Translations under genes and position numbers: made by a program
The notes under the pieces: model-generated
Told to the model about the DNA's origin: nothing
Database searches by the model: none
The model's input: only the letters and a program-made list of their open reading frames with translations
DNA from: an uncultured Hyphomicrobiales bacterium
GTDB taxonomy: Bacteria; Pseudomonadota; Alphaproteobacteria; Rhizobiales; Beijerinckiaceae
Assembly (NCBI GenBank): GCA_903918155.1
Contig: CAIXDD010000486.1
Span: 1-5,374 of the forward strand
Reading direction: 5' to 3'
Length of the DNA stretch: 5,374 bases
Shown: positions 1 to 4,794 of the stretch, piece by piece
How the letters are laid out: every line of letters starts with the position of its first letter
Position numbering within the stretch: the stretch's first letter is position 1

Positions 1-113
1 AGCGCGTCATAGATCGGCAGAACAGCGCCGCCGGGATAGCCAAACACCGTGTCGACGCCCTGATCCTTGAGGGCTTCGATCACCATTTCCGCTCCGGTCA
101 TCTGCTTGGCCAT
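1..113 (-). CDS. ilvB: Acetolactate synthase large subunit, N-terminal fragment (cut by window edge)
   Basis: Acetohydroxyacid synthase catalytic subunit: a ThDP-, FAD- and Mg-dependent cytoplasmic enzyme that condenses two pyruvates, or pyruvate with 2-oxobutyrate, in the first common step of valine, leucine and isoleucine synthesis. Only the first 37 codons are present. They begin MAKQMTGAEMVIEALKDQG and run into FGYPGGAVLPIYDA at residues 24-37, the hallmark start of the ThDP-binding PYR domain in this enzyme; the catalytic Glu should lie just past the edge. The ATG at 111-113 is preceded by a purine-rich GGAGACGGAA. A second in-frame ATG four codons later is less likely because it would remove this well-placed site. 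Other ThDP enzymes (sulfoacetaldehyde acetyltransferase, glyoxylate carboligase) share the fold, but the GYPGGAVLPIYDA wording and the Val/Ile-rich attenuator-like leader upstream both favour IlvB. A regulatory subunit gene (ilvN/ilvH) would be expected further downstream, outside the window. Confidence 0.9.
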   Translation of the reverse strand, partial: MAKQMTGAEMVIEALKDQGVDTVFGYPGGAVLPIYDA

Positions 114-156
114 TTCCGTCTCCGTCACTCGGTCCGTTGCGTTGCGTTCAAGGCAA

Positions 157-180
157 TAAAAAAGGCCCTCCGAGGGGCCT
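157..180 (-). terminator. Rho-independent terminator in the ilvB leader (attenuator)
   Basis: On the minus strand the sequence AGGCCCCTCGGAGGGCCT forms a GC-rich hairpin (arms at 175-180 and 163-168, with possible extra wobble pairs inside). It is followed directly by TTTTTT, an intrinsic terminator. It lies downstream of the leader promoter and leader ORF but 44 bases upstream of the ilvB start. A terminator inside a 5' leader is only useful if it is conditional, so this is best read as an attenuator. It could in principle end a minus-strand transcript from an upstream gene, but no such gene exists here. Confidence 0.75.
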
Positions 181-185
181 GGTCG

Positions 186-258
186 CGCGCCATTGCGGGA
201 AGCCGGCTAATGCCGTCCCGGTCCTGGCGCGATGTCTACTACCGCGGCGTTCGCCGCG
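186..258 (-). promoter_or_regulatory. Alternative RNA hairpins of the ilvB leader
   Basis: Three pairings are visible by eye on the minus-strand RNA. (1) CGCGGCG-AA-CGCCGCG at 243-258, a perfect 7-bp stem just 5' of the two GTA codons. (2) CGGGA CGGC-ATTA-GCCG (GCT bulge) TCCCG at 196-220, spanning the leader stop codon. (3) CGCGCC at 226-231 with GGCGCG at 186-191, which would close around hairpin 2. Ribosome position on the leader ORF would decide which can form. I could not identify by eye an antiterminator that clearly overlaps the terminator's 5' arm, so the switching mechanism is unresolved. Confidence 0.45.
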
Positions 259-284
259 AAGGTCGCTGAGCCGTGCGCGTGCAT
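207..284 (-). CDS. Predicted branched-chain amino acid leader peptide of ilvB
   Basis: A 25-codon ORF on the minus strand starts ATG at 284 and ends TAG at 207-209. Its middle reads AANAAVVDIAP, with codons GTA GTA GAC ATC. Val and Ile are end products of the IlvB pathway, and GTA is a poor codon choice in such a GC-rich genome, so clustered GTA GTA is what a ribosome-stalling control peptide should show. The ORF begins about 34 nt after the predicted transcription start, and its stop lies 27 bases before the terminator hairpin. A hairpin (243-258) immediately precedes the Val codons and another (196-220) spans the stop codon. The weak point is the ribosome binding site: only AACAGG-like purines, rather far from the ATG. 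The peptide has no expected function of its own; its translation is the sensor. Leader-peptide control of ilv operons in proteobacteria is established; its presence here is inferred. Confidence 0.62.
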   Translation of the reverse strand: MHAHGSATFAANAAVVDIAPGPGRH

Positions 285-325
285 CAAGAGGCGCCTGTTC
301 CATTGCCTGATATAAACTTGCGCGC

Positions 326-354
326 AGCTTACAGGAGGCCCGACGCAGGGTCAA
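326..354 (-). promoter_or_regulatory. Predicted sigma-70-type promoter of the ilvB leader
   Basis: On the minus strand TTGACC (349-354) is followed by exactly 17 bases and then TAAGCT (326-331). The -35 box matches the TTGACA consensus at five of six positions; the -10 box is weaker. Transcription would start near 318, giving a leader of about 200 nt before ilvB that includes the leader ORF and terminator. The placement fits the attenuator model. There is no experimental support in the sequence itself. Confidence 0.55.
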
Positions 355-414
355 GGCTGGCGAATCGCCGCCCGCCCGGCCCGCGCCCCAGCCCGCATGC
401 CCTTTGGCGAGCTT

Positions 415-430
415 CGCGCGCTTTCGCGCG
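415..430. repeat. Perfect 6-bp inverted repeat between divergent transcripts
   Basis: CGCGCG-CTTT-CGCGCG forms a short perfect hairpin. It lies upstream of the predicted ilvB promoter and upstream of the DUF465 gene, in the divergent intergenic region. There is no U-run on either side, so it is not a standard terminator. It may be only a by-product of CG-rich composition. Confidence 0.4.
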
Positions 431-470
431 GGCATGAGGAAAATTCATTCATGTCCGCGCGGCATACTCC

Positions 471-498
471 TTGTGGTCAGTCATACTTGTGGCATCAT
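471..498 (+). promoter_or_regulatory. Possible promoter of the DUF465 gene
   Basis: TTGTGG (471-476), 16 bases, then CATCAT (493-498): three of six and four of six matches to the sigma-70 -35 and -10 consensus. It lies in a locally AT-richer stretch about 32 bases upstream of the DUF465 start codon. The match is weak and offered only because this is the most promoter-like place before the gene. Confidence 0.3.
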
Positions 499-530
499 GT
501 TTGAGTCCAATCCCTGAAGGGAGTTGTCGG

Positions 531-701
531 ATGTCGTTGCAGAACCATCTCGTGGAACTCGAGCGCCGCCACCGGGCGCTGGAAAAAGAGATCGAAAGCA
601 CGAAGCTTCATGATCCGGCCAGAGTGGCCGAACTCAAGCGGAAGAAGCTGCTCCTCAAAGACGAAATCGCCAAGCTGCGCGCGCAAAACACCCTGCACTA
701 G
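531..701 (+). CDS. YdcH/DUF465 family small coiled-coil protein
   Basis: A 56-residue, highly charged, all-helical protein of unknown function. It begins MSLQNHLVELERRHRALEKE, and a second helix contains RVAELKRKKLLLKDEIAKLR at residues 31-50. The two-helix antiparallel layout, the 'H..LE..H..L..EI' start and the 'LK..KL.LKDEI..L' end are characteristic of DUF465 (YdcH-like) proteins, common in alphaproteobacteria and normally 55-75 residues long, so the gene looks intact. The ATG at 531 is chosen because AAGGGAG (517-523) lies seven bases upstream; the reading frame stays open back to a TTG at 471, but that extension matches no family feature. It is cytosolic, with no signal peptide or membrane segment. 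It is divergent from ilvB and appears monocistronic. The family has no firmly established biochemical role. Confidence 0.87.
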   Translation: MSLQNHLVELERRHRALEKEIESTKLHDPARVAELKRKKLLLKDEIAKLRAQNTLH

Positions 702-740
702 CGGGTTTCCGGCCCTTTCGGCTCGCTGAATCCGACCCGC
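701..740 (+). terminator. Possible weak hairpin after the DUF465 gene
   Basis: GCGGGT (701-706) can pair with ACCCGC (735-740) around a 28-base loop that itself contains CCG/CGG pairs. The stem starts on the last base of the stop codon. No T-run follows, so intrinsic termination is doubtful. Confidence 0.25.
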
Positions 741-761
741 CCAGCGCGTCGCCGCACGCGC

Positions 762-797
762 GAGACTGCGCCGGATCGTGAGACTGCGCCGCATGCG
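762..797. repeat. 18-bp tandem duplication, first 12 bp identical
   Basis: GAGACTGCGCCG occurs at 762-773 and 780-791 with an 18-base period; the last six bases of the two units differ. It lies in the non-coding stretch after the DUF465 gene (702-958), which holds three separate tandem-repeat clusters and no credible gene. Confidence 0.8.
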
Positions 798-800
798 CGC

Positions 801-897
801 AAGAGCGTGCGCTGAAGGCGTGCGCGCAAGAACTTGCGCGGAAGAGCGTGCGCTGAAGGCTTGCGCTGAAGGTTTGCGCTGAAGGTTTGCGCGAAAG
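801..897. repeat. Cluster of TGCGCTGAAGG repeats with a 13-bp period
   Basis: TGCGCTGAAGG occurs at 808-818, 849-859, 862-872 and 875-885, with a degenerate fifth copy at 888-897; the last four form a regular 13-bp tandem array. The first and second copies sit in a longer identical 19-base unit (801-819 and 842-860). A 13-bp period does not keep a reading frame, so this is not a protein repeat. Between the two 19-base copies is a perfect inverted repeat CGCGCAAG-AA-CTTGCGCG at 823-840. The units are too short and closely packed for CRISPR. Confidence 0.85.
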
Positions 898-936
898 CGC
901 GCCTGATGACTGCGCGCCAGCGAAGCGCGCGCCGTC

Positions 937-970
937 GGGCGTCAATGCGCGCCGGGCGTCAATGCGCGCC
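937..970. repeat. Perfect 17-bp tandem duplication at the end of the hypothetical gene
   Basis: GGGCGTCAATGCGCGCC is present twice in direct succession (937-953 and 954-970). The TCA inside each unit is TGA on the minus strand; the one in the right-hand copy is the stop codon of the hypothetical gene at 959-1327. The gene's last four codons and stop are therefore part of duplicated DNA. Confidence 0.9.
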
Positions 971-1327
971 GGGCGCGTCCTGACCGCGGCCGAAGGCGGC
1001 GCTGGCGAGGCACAGGTCGAGGCCGCCTTCCGGCGCCGTGCGGGCGAGCACGGCGAGGCCGGCGGCGAGGTCTTTTTGCGTGCTGACGACTTCGGCCATC
1101 AGCGCCAGCCGACCACGGGCGTCACCCGCCGCGCTCTGCTGGGCCAGCTCCAGCGCGCCCGCGGCCCGCTCCATCTCCGCAGCGGCCCGCGTCAGGCTTT
1201 CCCGCGCGACCTCCAGCGACGCCGCAAGGGAAATGTCGCGCGCCGCAAGCTCGCCTGTCTCGAGCTCGCCTGTCTCGAGCCCGCCCGTTTTAAGCTTGAG
1301 TGCCTGTCCCGCCGACATCCTGCGCAT
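959..1327 (-). CDS. Hypothetical Ala/Leu-rich helical protein with LETGE repeats
   Basis: I do not recognise this 122-residue protein. Residues 12-26 contain three consecutive five-residue units (LKTGG, LETGE, LETGE), encoded by in-frame 15-bp DNA repeats. Residues 28-98 are rich in Ala, Leu, Glu and Arg with amphipathic helical spacing (VARESLTRAAAEMERAAGAL, then ALMAEVVSTQKDLAAGLAVL). The end (109-122) is Gly/Ala-rich and low in complexity. There is no signal peptide and no membrane segment. Support for a real gene: codon third positions in this frame are overwhelmingly G or C, and the repeat period keeps the frame. Against: overlapping long frames on the plus strand, no strong ribosome binding site, and a stop inside a recent-looking tandem duplication. 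The start may instead be the ATG at 1316-1318 (119 residues). It lies downstream of the TSUP gene on the same strand, 76 bases away. Confidence 0.5.
   Translation of the reverse strand: MRRMSAGQALKLKTGGLETGELETGELAARDISLAASLEVARESLTRAAAEMERAAGALELAQQSAAGDARGRLALMAEVVSTQKDLAAGLAVLARTAPEGGLDLCLASAAFGRGQDAPGAH
1248..1292. repeat. 15-bp tandem repeat inside the hypothetical gene
   Basis: AGCTCGCCTGTCTCG is present twice, exactly, at 1248-1262 and 1263-1277, with a diverged third unit at 1278-1292 and a trace of a fourth after it. Fifteen is a multiple of three; on the minus strand the units encode the LETGE repeat of the hypothetical protein. All other tandem repeats in the window have periods (13, 14, 17) that would break a frame, or, at 18 bp, lie in non-coding DNA. 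Confidence 0.88.
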
Positions 1328-1369
1328 CCGTGTTAGACGTCTTTGTCCGATCTTGCGCTTTTGCTCAGG

Positions 1370-1412
1370 ATTGTAAAGCTGAAATATACAATTCGACGCG
1401 GGCTTAAGGCCC
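1370..1412 (-). promoter_or_regulatory. AT-rich gap between TSUP gene and hypothetical gene: weak hairpin and possible -10 boxes
   Basis: The 76-base gap is the AT-richest part of the window. On the minus strand GGGC-CTTAA-GCCC (1400-1412) overlaps the TSUP stop codon and is a short, weak terminator candidate without a clean U-run. It is followed by TATATT and then TACAAT (1370-1375), both plausible -10 boxes for the hypothetical gene, but I find no good -35 at a suitable distance. The region may separate two transcription units. Confidence 0.3.
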
Positions 1413-2174
1413 AGCTTGGCCTAGCAATTCGCGGCCCCCGTCATAGACAAGCTTCAACCCCACGGCGAAGGTCAGGCCCAGGACGATGGGATAAAAGCGC
1501 TGGGCCGAGACGCGGCGCACTAGAAAGATCCCGACGGACACGGACAGGATCGCGAGCGGGAACAGCGCGGCGGAGGTGAGCAGATTGCCCGCATTCATCT
1601 GGCCCAGCTGGAAGAAGGCGGGAAATTTCAGGTAGTTCACGGCCGTGAAGAACATGGTGGACGTGCCCGCGTAGAGGCGCGGCGGCAGACGCTGGGGCAG
1701 CAGATAGACCTGGAAGGGCGGCCCGCCCGCATTGGCGACGAAACTGGTGAAGCCGCAGACGAGGCCCCAGAAGGTCGCCGGTCCGCGCCGCGCCCGCGCC
1801 GGGCTCAAGGCGCCGCGCCGCGCCCCCAGCGCTTGCCAGACCACGAACAGGACCGAGATCAGCCCCACGAGCAGGAGGATCGCGGAATTGGAGACGGATT
1901 TCGCGAAGACATAGCCCGCCGCCAGCCCCGCAAGCGCGCCCGGGGCGAGCAATTTCAGATTCTCGCGGTCGAATTCCCGCCGGAACGCCCAGACGCCGAC
2001 GAGATCCTGCACCATGAGAATGGGCAGGACGATGGCGGCCGCCTGTAGCGGCGGCGCCACCAGCGCCATCAGCGGAAAGGACAGGAGGCCCAGGCCGGAG
2101 AATCCGCCCTTGCCCAGCCCGAGCAGGATCACGGAGGGGACGGCGAAGGCGTAGAAGACCCAATCGTCGATCAT
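1404..2174 (-). CDS. TSUP (TauE/SafE) family sulfite/anion exporter-like permease
   Basis: An inner-membrane protein of 256 residues, a normal size for the family. TSUP members move small anions such as sulfite, sulfoacetate or related organosulfur compounds; the substrate here cannot be told from sequence. The two diagnostic half-repeats are present: GLGKGGFSGLG at residues 19-29 after the first hydrophobic segment, and GFTSFVANAGGPPFQ at 141-155 opening the second half. Hydrophobic segments lie near 6-22, 29-40, 44-60, 74-91, 97-115, 134-150, 168-186, 198-218 and 226-243, with a basic loop (118-131, several Arg) between halves. The start at 2172-2174 follows GGCTGGGCG, a poor ribosome binding site; an overlapping ATG at 2183-2185 is out of frame. 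It follows gtrA on the same strand with a 52-base gap, so co-transcription is likely. No sulfur-metabolism gene is nearby to suggest a substrate. Confidence 0.88.
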   Translation of the reverse strand: MIDDWVFYAFAVPSVILLGLGKGGFSGLGLLSFPLMALVAPPLQAAAIVLPILMVQDLVGVWAFRREFDRENLKLLAPGALAGLAAGYVFAKSVSNSAILLLVGLISVLFVVWQALGARRGALSPARARRGPATFWGLVCGFTSFVANAGGPPFQVYLLPQRLPPRLYAGTSTMFFTAVNYLKFPAFFQLGQMNAGNLLTSAALFPLAILSVSVGIFLVRRVSAQRFYPIVLGLTFAVGLKLVYDGGRELLGQAGP

Positions 2175-2189
2175 CGCCCAGCCATAGGC

Positions 2190-2207
2190 CGCGGCGGGGC
2201 CGCCGCG
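2190..2207. repeat. Strong intercistronic hairpin between gtrA and the TSUP gene
   Basis: CGCGGCGG-GG-CCGCCGCG is a perfect 8-bp inverted repeat with a 2-base loop, in the 52-base gap 16 bases upstream of the TSUP start. No U-run follows, so it is not a standard terminator. On the transcript it could reduce TSUP translation or protect the upstream mRNA end; that role is inference. Confidence 0.6.
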
Positions 2208-2226
2208 AAGCCCTTTTCGTCACGCC

Positions 2227-2670
2227 TCAGCGAAAGGCGTAAAGTTTGGCCAGCGTGAAGGTGACGCCCGCCGACAGGCCCGAACCGAAGATCGAGGCGA
2301 CGACCACGCCAGCCGCCTGCGGCAGATCCGGCCCCAGCGTCGCCAGGATCCAGAAGGCGAGGCTGAACGCGGCGTAATTGGTCGCCTGCGCGGCTCCGCA
2401 GGCCAGCGCATAGCGGCGGAACTCGCGCAGGACGGCGGGGCTGCGCGAGCGGAAGGTGAAGCGCCGGTTGAGCAGGAAGGTGACGAAGAGGCCGCAGAAA
2501 ATGCCGCCGGGCTTCGCCGTCATCGCCGGCAGGCCGGCCCCCTGCGTCAGCGCGAGTGTGGCCGCCAGATCGACCGCAAAGCCCAGCCCGCCCACAAGCG
2601 CGAAAGAGCCCAATTGCCGCGCCAGCGCCGAGCGCGCAGGCGGCATGCGCAACGCATGCGATAAAGACAT
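2227..2670 (-). CDS. GtrA-like four-helix membrane protein
   Basis: A member of the GtrA-like family: small inner-membrane proteins with four helices, linked in characterised cases to flipping or handling of polyprenyl-phosphate-linked sugars for cell-surface polysaccharides. From the chosen start it is 147 residues. LVGGLGFAVD at 25-34 opens helix 1, and LLNRRFTFR at 66-74 is the family's NR-x-[WF]-x-F signature after helix 2; helices 3 and 4 lie near 86-110 and 118-141, and the end ALK-like TLAKLYAFR echoes the first-half signature. The start is uncertain: ATG at 2668-2670 is chosen because GtrA proteins begin shortly before helix 1. The frame stays open to an ATG at 2811, which would add 47 low-complexity residues and reach close to prpE. 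ATG at 2646 is another option. None has a good ribosome binding site. No glycosyltransferase is adjacent, which is unusual for a GtrA role in sugar transfer. Confidence 0.84.
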   Translation of the reverse strand: MSLSHALRMPPARSALARQLGSFALVGGLGFAVDLAATLALTQGAGLPAMTAKPGGIFCGLFVTFLLNRRFTFRSRSPAVLREFRRYALACGAAQATNYAAFSLAFWILATLGPDLPQAAGVVVASIFGSGLSAGVTFTLAKLYAFR

Positions 2671-2867
2671 GGATGAAACCGCATCGAGAAAAGACGATCC
2701 ATCTTCCGCCCAAGGATTGAAGATTTCCTTGCGCCCCGCCCCTGTTCCGCCCGCCGGCCGCCAACCGCCCTTCCGCTTAGGCCGAAAAGCTAAGGACGCC
2801 TCGATTGCCATGGGCGGGCGGAGCCGCGAAAGTCGCGCCGGAAATCCGCCTGCGGATGGAGGAAGCG
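2671..2867. promoter_or_regulatory. Divergent intergenic region of gtrA and prpE
   Basis: About 197 bases separate the preferred gtrA start from prpE and must hold both promoters, yet I see no -35/-10 pair good enough to name on either strand. The centre (2731-2775) is very C-rich on the plus strand. I see no sigma-54 -24/-12 element, and no TTTGCAA-type site of the kind used by the short-chain fatty acid regulators of some alphaproteobacteria. The last 25 bases contain the prpE hairpin and ribosome binding site, listed separately. Confidence 0.5.
2844..2863 (+). promoter_or_regulatory. Hairpin abutting the prpE ribosome binding site
   Basis: ATCCGC-CT-GCGGAT (2844-2857) is a perfect 6-bp inverted repeat with a 2-base loop. 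The Shine-Dalgarno GGAGGA (2858-2863) begins on the next base and is four bases from the ATG at 2868. The strong Shine-Dalgarno fixes the start at 2868 rather than an upstream TTG at 2805 or ATG at 2856. The hairpin could affect ribosome access, or be an operator dyad; neither is shown. Confidence 0.5.
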
Positions 2868-4769
2868 ATGTCGAGCCGGTATCATGAAGTCTATGGAGCC
2901 TGGAAATCCGATCCCGAGGCGTTCTGGGCGCAGGCCGCGCGCGAGATCGACTGGATCAAGCCGCCGCAAAAGATCTTCGACGCATCCGCCGGCGTCTATG
3001 GCCGCTGGTTTCCCGACGCGACCTGCAACACCTGCCACAACGCGCTCGACCGCCATGCTGACGGGGGACGCGGCGCGCAGACCGCGCTGATCTACGACAG
3101 CCCCGTCGCCGGCGCCAAGCGCGCCTATACTTATGCGCAATTGCGCGAGGAGACGGCGCGGCTCGCAGCCGTCCTGCGCAAGCTCGGCGTCGCGAAGGGC
3201 GATCGCGTCATCGTCTATATGCCGATGATTCCCGAAGCGGTGATGGCGATGCTCGCCTGCGCGCGCATCGGCGCCGTTCATTCGGTCGTGTTCGGCGGAT
3301 TCGCGGCCAAGGAACTGGCCACGCGCATCGACGACGCCAAGCCGAAACTGGTGCTCACCGCCTCCTGCGGAATCGAACCGGGCCGCATCGTGAAATACAA
3401 GCCGCTGCTCGACGAGGCGATCCGCCTGTCCAACGAGAAGCCGCAGGGCGTGCTGCTGCTGCAGCGCCCGCAGGAACAGGCGGGCATGATCGAGGGGCGC
3501 GACCATGATTGGGCGAGCCTGATGGAGGCGGCGAAAACCGCCGGCGACAGCGCGCCCTGCGTGGAAGTGGCGGCGACCGATCCGCTCTACGTCCTCTATA
3601 CGTCCGGCACGACCGGCGTTCCCAAAGGCGTGGTGCGCGACAACGGCGGCCATATGGTGGCGCTGAAATGGACCATGAAGAACCTCTACGGGATCGAGCC
3701 CGGCGAGGCCTTCTGGGCGGCCTCAGACGTGGGCTGGGTGGTCGGCCACAGCTATATCGTTTATGCGCCGCTTCTGCATGGCGCGACCACGGTCGTCTAT
3801 GAAGGAAAGCCCGTCGGCACGCCCGACGCCGGCGCCTTCTGGCGCATGATCGAGGAGCACGGCATCGTCGCGCTCTTCACCGCGCCCACCGCCTTCCGCG
3901 CCATCAAGAAGGAAGATCCCGACGCGAGCCATCTCGCGCGCTATTCCACGAAGACGCTGCGCACGCTCTTCCTCGCCGGCGAGCGCGCCGATCCCGACAC
4001 GGTGGCGTGGGCGGAAAAGATTCTCGGCGTGCCGGTGGTCGATCATTGGTGGCAGACGGAGACGGGCTGGTGCATCGTCGGCGATCCCGTGGGGCTCGGC
4101 CTTCTGCCGATCAAACATGGTTCGCCCACCGTGCCGATGCCCGGCTATGACGTGCAGATCGTCGACGAGGCCTCGCGGCCCGTGGAGGACGGCAAGATGG
4201 GCTCCATCGTCATCAAGCTGCCGCTGCCGCCGGGCTGCCTGCCCACGCTCTGGGGCGACGATTCACGCATGGCGGAAAGCTATCTCGCCGAATTCCCCGG
4301 CTATTACAAAACGGCGGACGCAGGCTATCGCGACGCGGACGGCTATCTCTACATCATGGGCCGCACCGACGACATCATCAATGTCGCAGGCCATCGCCTG
4401 TCCACCGGCGGCATGGAGGAGGTTCTCGCCTCCCATCCCAATGTCGCCGAATGCGCGGTGATCGGCATGAAGGATCAGCTCAAGGGCGAGGCGCCGCTGG
4501 GCTTCGTGGTGCTGAAGGCGGGCGTGGCGCGCGATCCGGCGGAGATCGAGAAAGAGATCGTCGCGCTGGTTCGCGACAAGATCGGCCCCGTCGCCGCCTT
4601 CAAGACCGCGGTGGTGGTGGAGCGCCTGCCCAAGACGCGCTCAGGCAAGATACTGCGCGGCACGATGAAGAAAATCGCCGATCACGACGAATGGTCGACG
4701 CCGGCCACGATCGACGATCCCGCCATCCTGCAGGAGATCGGACAGGCGCTCGCCAAAAAGGGCGTGTGA
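2868..4769 (+). CDS. prpE: Propionyl-CoA synthetase (propionate--CoA ligase)
   Basis: A cytosolic AMP-forming acyl-CoA ligase of 633 residues (enterobacterial PrpE is 628) that activates propionate with ATP and CoA to propionyl-CoA, feeding the methylmalonyl-CoA or methylcitrate route. Diagnostic parts in order: CHNALDRH near residue 50, typical of PrpE; MPMIPEAVMAMLACARIGAV and VFGGFA; the ATP-binding P-loop YTSGTTGVPKG at 244-254; SDVGWVVGHSYIVYAPLL; the acyl/adenylate motif WWQTETGW at 394-401; PLPPGCLPTLWGDD; the adenylate ribose-binding Asp484 in TADAGY; hinge and Arg499 in GRTDDIINVAGHR; and the catalytic C-domain Lys594 in KTRSGKILR, matching the Lys592 position of Salmonella PrpE. The C-terminal TIDDPAILQEI matches PrpE rather than acetyl-CoA synthetase. 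All catalytic residues are present, so the enzyme should be active. Acetate or acrylate are possible secondary substrates. It stands alone: no prpB/C/D or pcc genes are adjacent, and it converges on pntB. Confidence 0.95.
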   Translation: MSSRYHEVYGAWKSDPEAFWAQAAREIDWIKPPQKIFDASAGVYGRWFPDATCNTCHNALDRHADGGRGAQTALIYDSPVAGAKRAYTYAQLREETARLAAVLRKLGVAKGDRVIVYMPMIPEAVMAMLACARIGAVHSVVFGGFAAKELATRIDDAKPKLVLTASCGIEPGRIVKYKPLLDEAIRLSNEKPQGVLLLQRPQEQAGMIEGRDHDWASLMEAAKTAGDSAPCVEVAATDPLYVLYTSGTTGVPKGVVRDNGGHMVALKWTMKNLYGIEPGEAFWAASDVGWVVGHSYIVYAPLLHGATTVVYEGKPVGTPDAGAFWRMIEEHGIVALFTAPTAFRAIKKEDPDASHLARYSTKTLRTLFLAGERADPDTVAWAEKILGVPVVDHWWQTETGWCIVGDPVGLGLLPIKHGSPTVPMPGYDVQIVDEASRPVEDGKMGSIVIKLPLPPGCLPTLWGDDSRMAESYLAEFPGYYKTADAGYRDADGYLYIMGRTDDIINVAGHRLSTGGMEEVLASHPNVAECAVIGMKDQLKGEAPLGFVVLKAGVARDPAEIEKEIVALVRDKIGPVAAFKTAVVVERLPKTRSGKILRGTMKKIADHDEWSTPATIDDPAILQEIGQALAKKGV

Positions 4770-4794
4770 GACGCGCGCGCTTCGCGGCCCGCGC

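Noticed and set aside
148..435. 95-residue open frame, minus strand, over the ilvB leader
   Set aside because: It runs across the predicted promoter and terminator, is Arg/Ala/Gly-rich like random GC-rich frames, and has no recognisable fold. The shorter leader ORF in another frame explains the region better.
655..945. 96-residue open frame, minus strand, with Ser/Ala-rich repeats (HAFSARSCAHA)
   Set aside because: The apparent protein repetition comes from 13-, 18- and 19-bp DNA repeats read through a stop-poor region; the 13-bp period shifts frame at each copy. It also overlaps the DUF465 gene.
762..970. CRISPR-like repeat array
   Set aside because: Units are 11-19 bp, contiguous or nearly so, differ between clusters, and have no unique spacers of constant length; no cas gene is present.
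887..1336. 149-residue open frame, plus strand, opposite the hypothetical gene
   Set aside because: Arg/Ala-rich with no ribosome binding site and no family features; third-position GC bias favours the minus-strand frame at 959-1327.
1441..2223. 260-residue open frame, minus strand, overlapping the TSUP gene in another frame
   Set aside because: Arg/Gly/Ala/Pro-rich shadow; the TSUP frame carries both family motifs and membrane segments.
2171..2764. 197-residue open frame, minus strand, overlapping gtrA in another frame
   Set aside because: Low-complexity Arg/Gly-rich shadow without hydrophobic segments; the gtrA frame carries the NRRFTF signature.
2731..2775. C-rich tract on the plus strand as a possible i-motif or G-quadruplex on the minus strand
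   Set aside because: There are few true runs of three or more G on the minus strand with regular short loops, so composition alone explains it.
2790..3653. 287-residue open frame, minus strand, antisense to prpE
   Set aside because: His/Arg/Asp-rich antisense shadow typical of GC-rich coding DNA; prpE in the plus strand is unambiguous.
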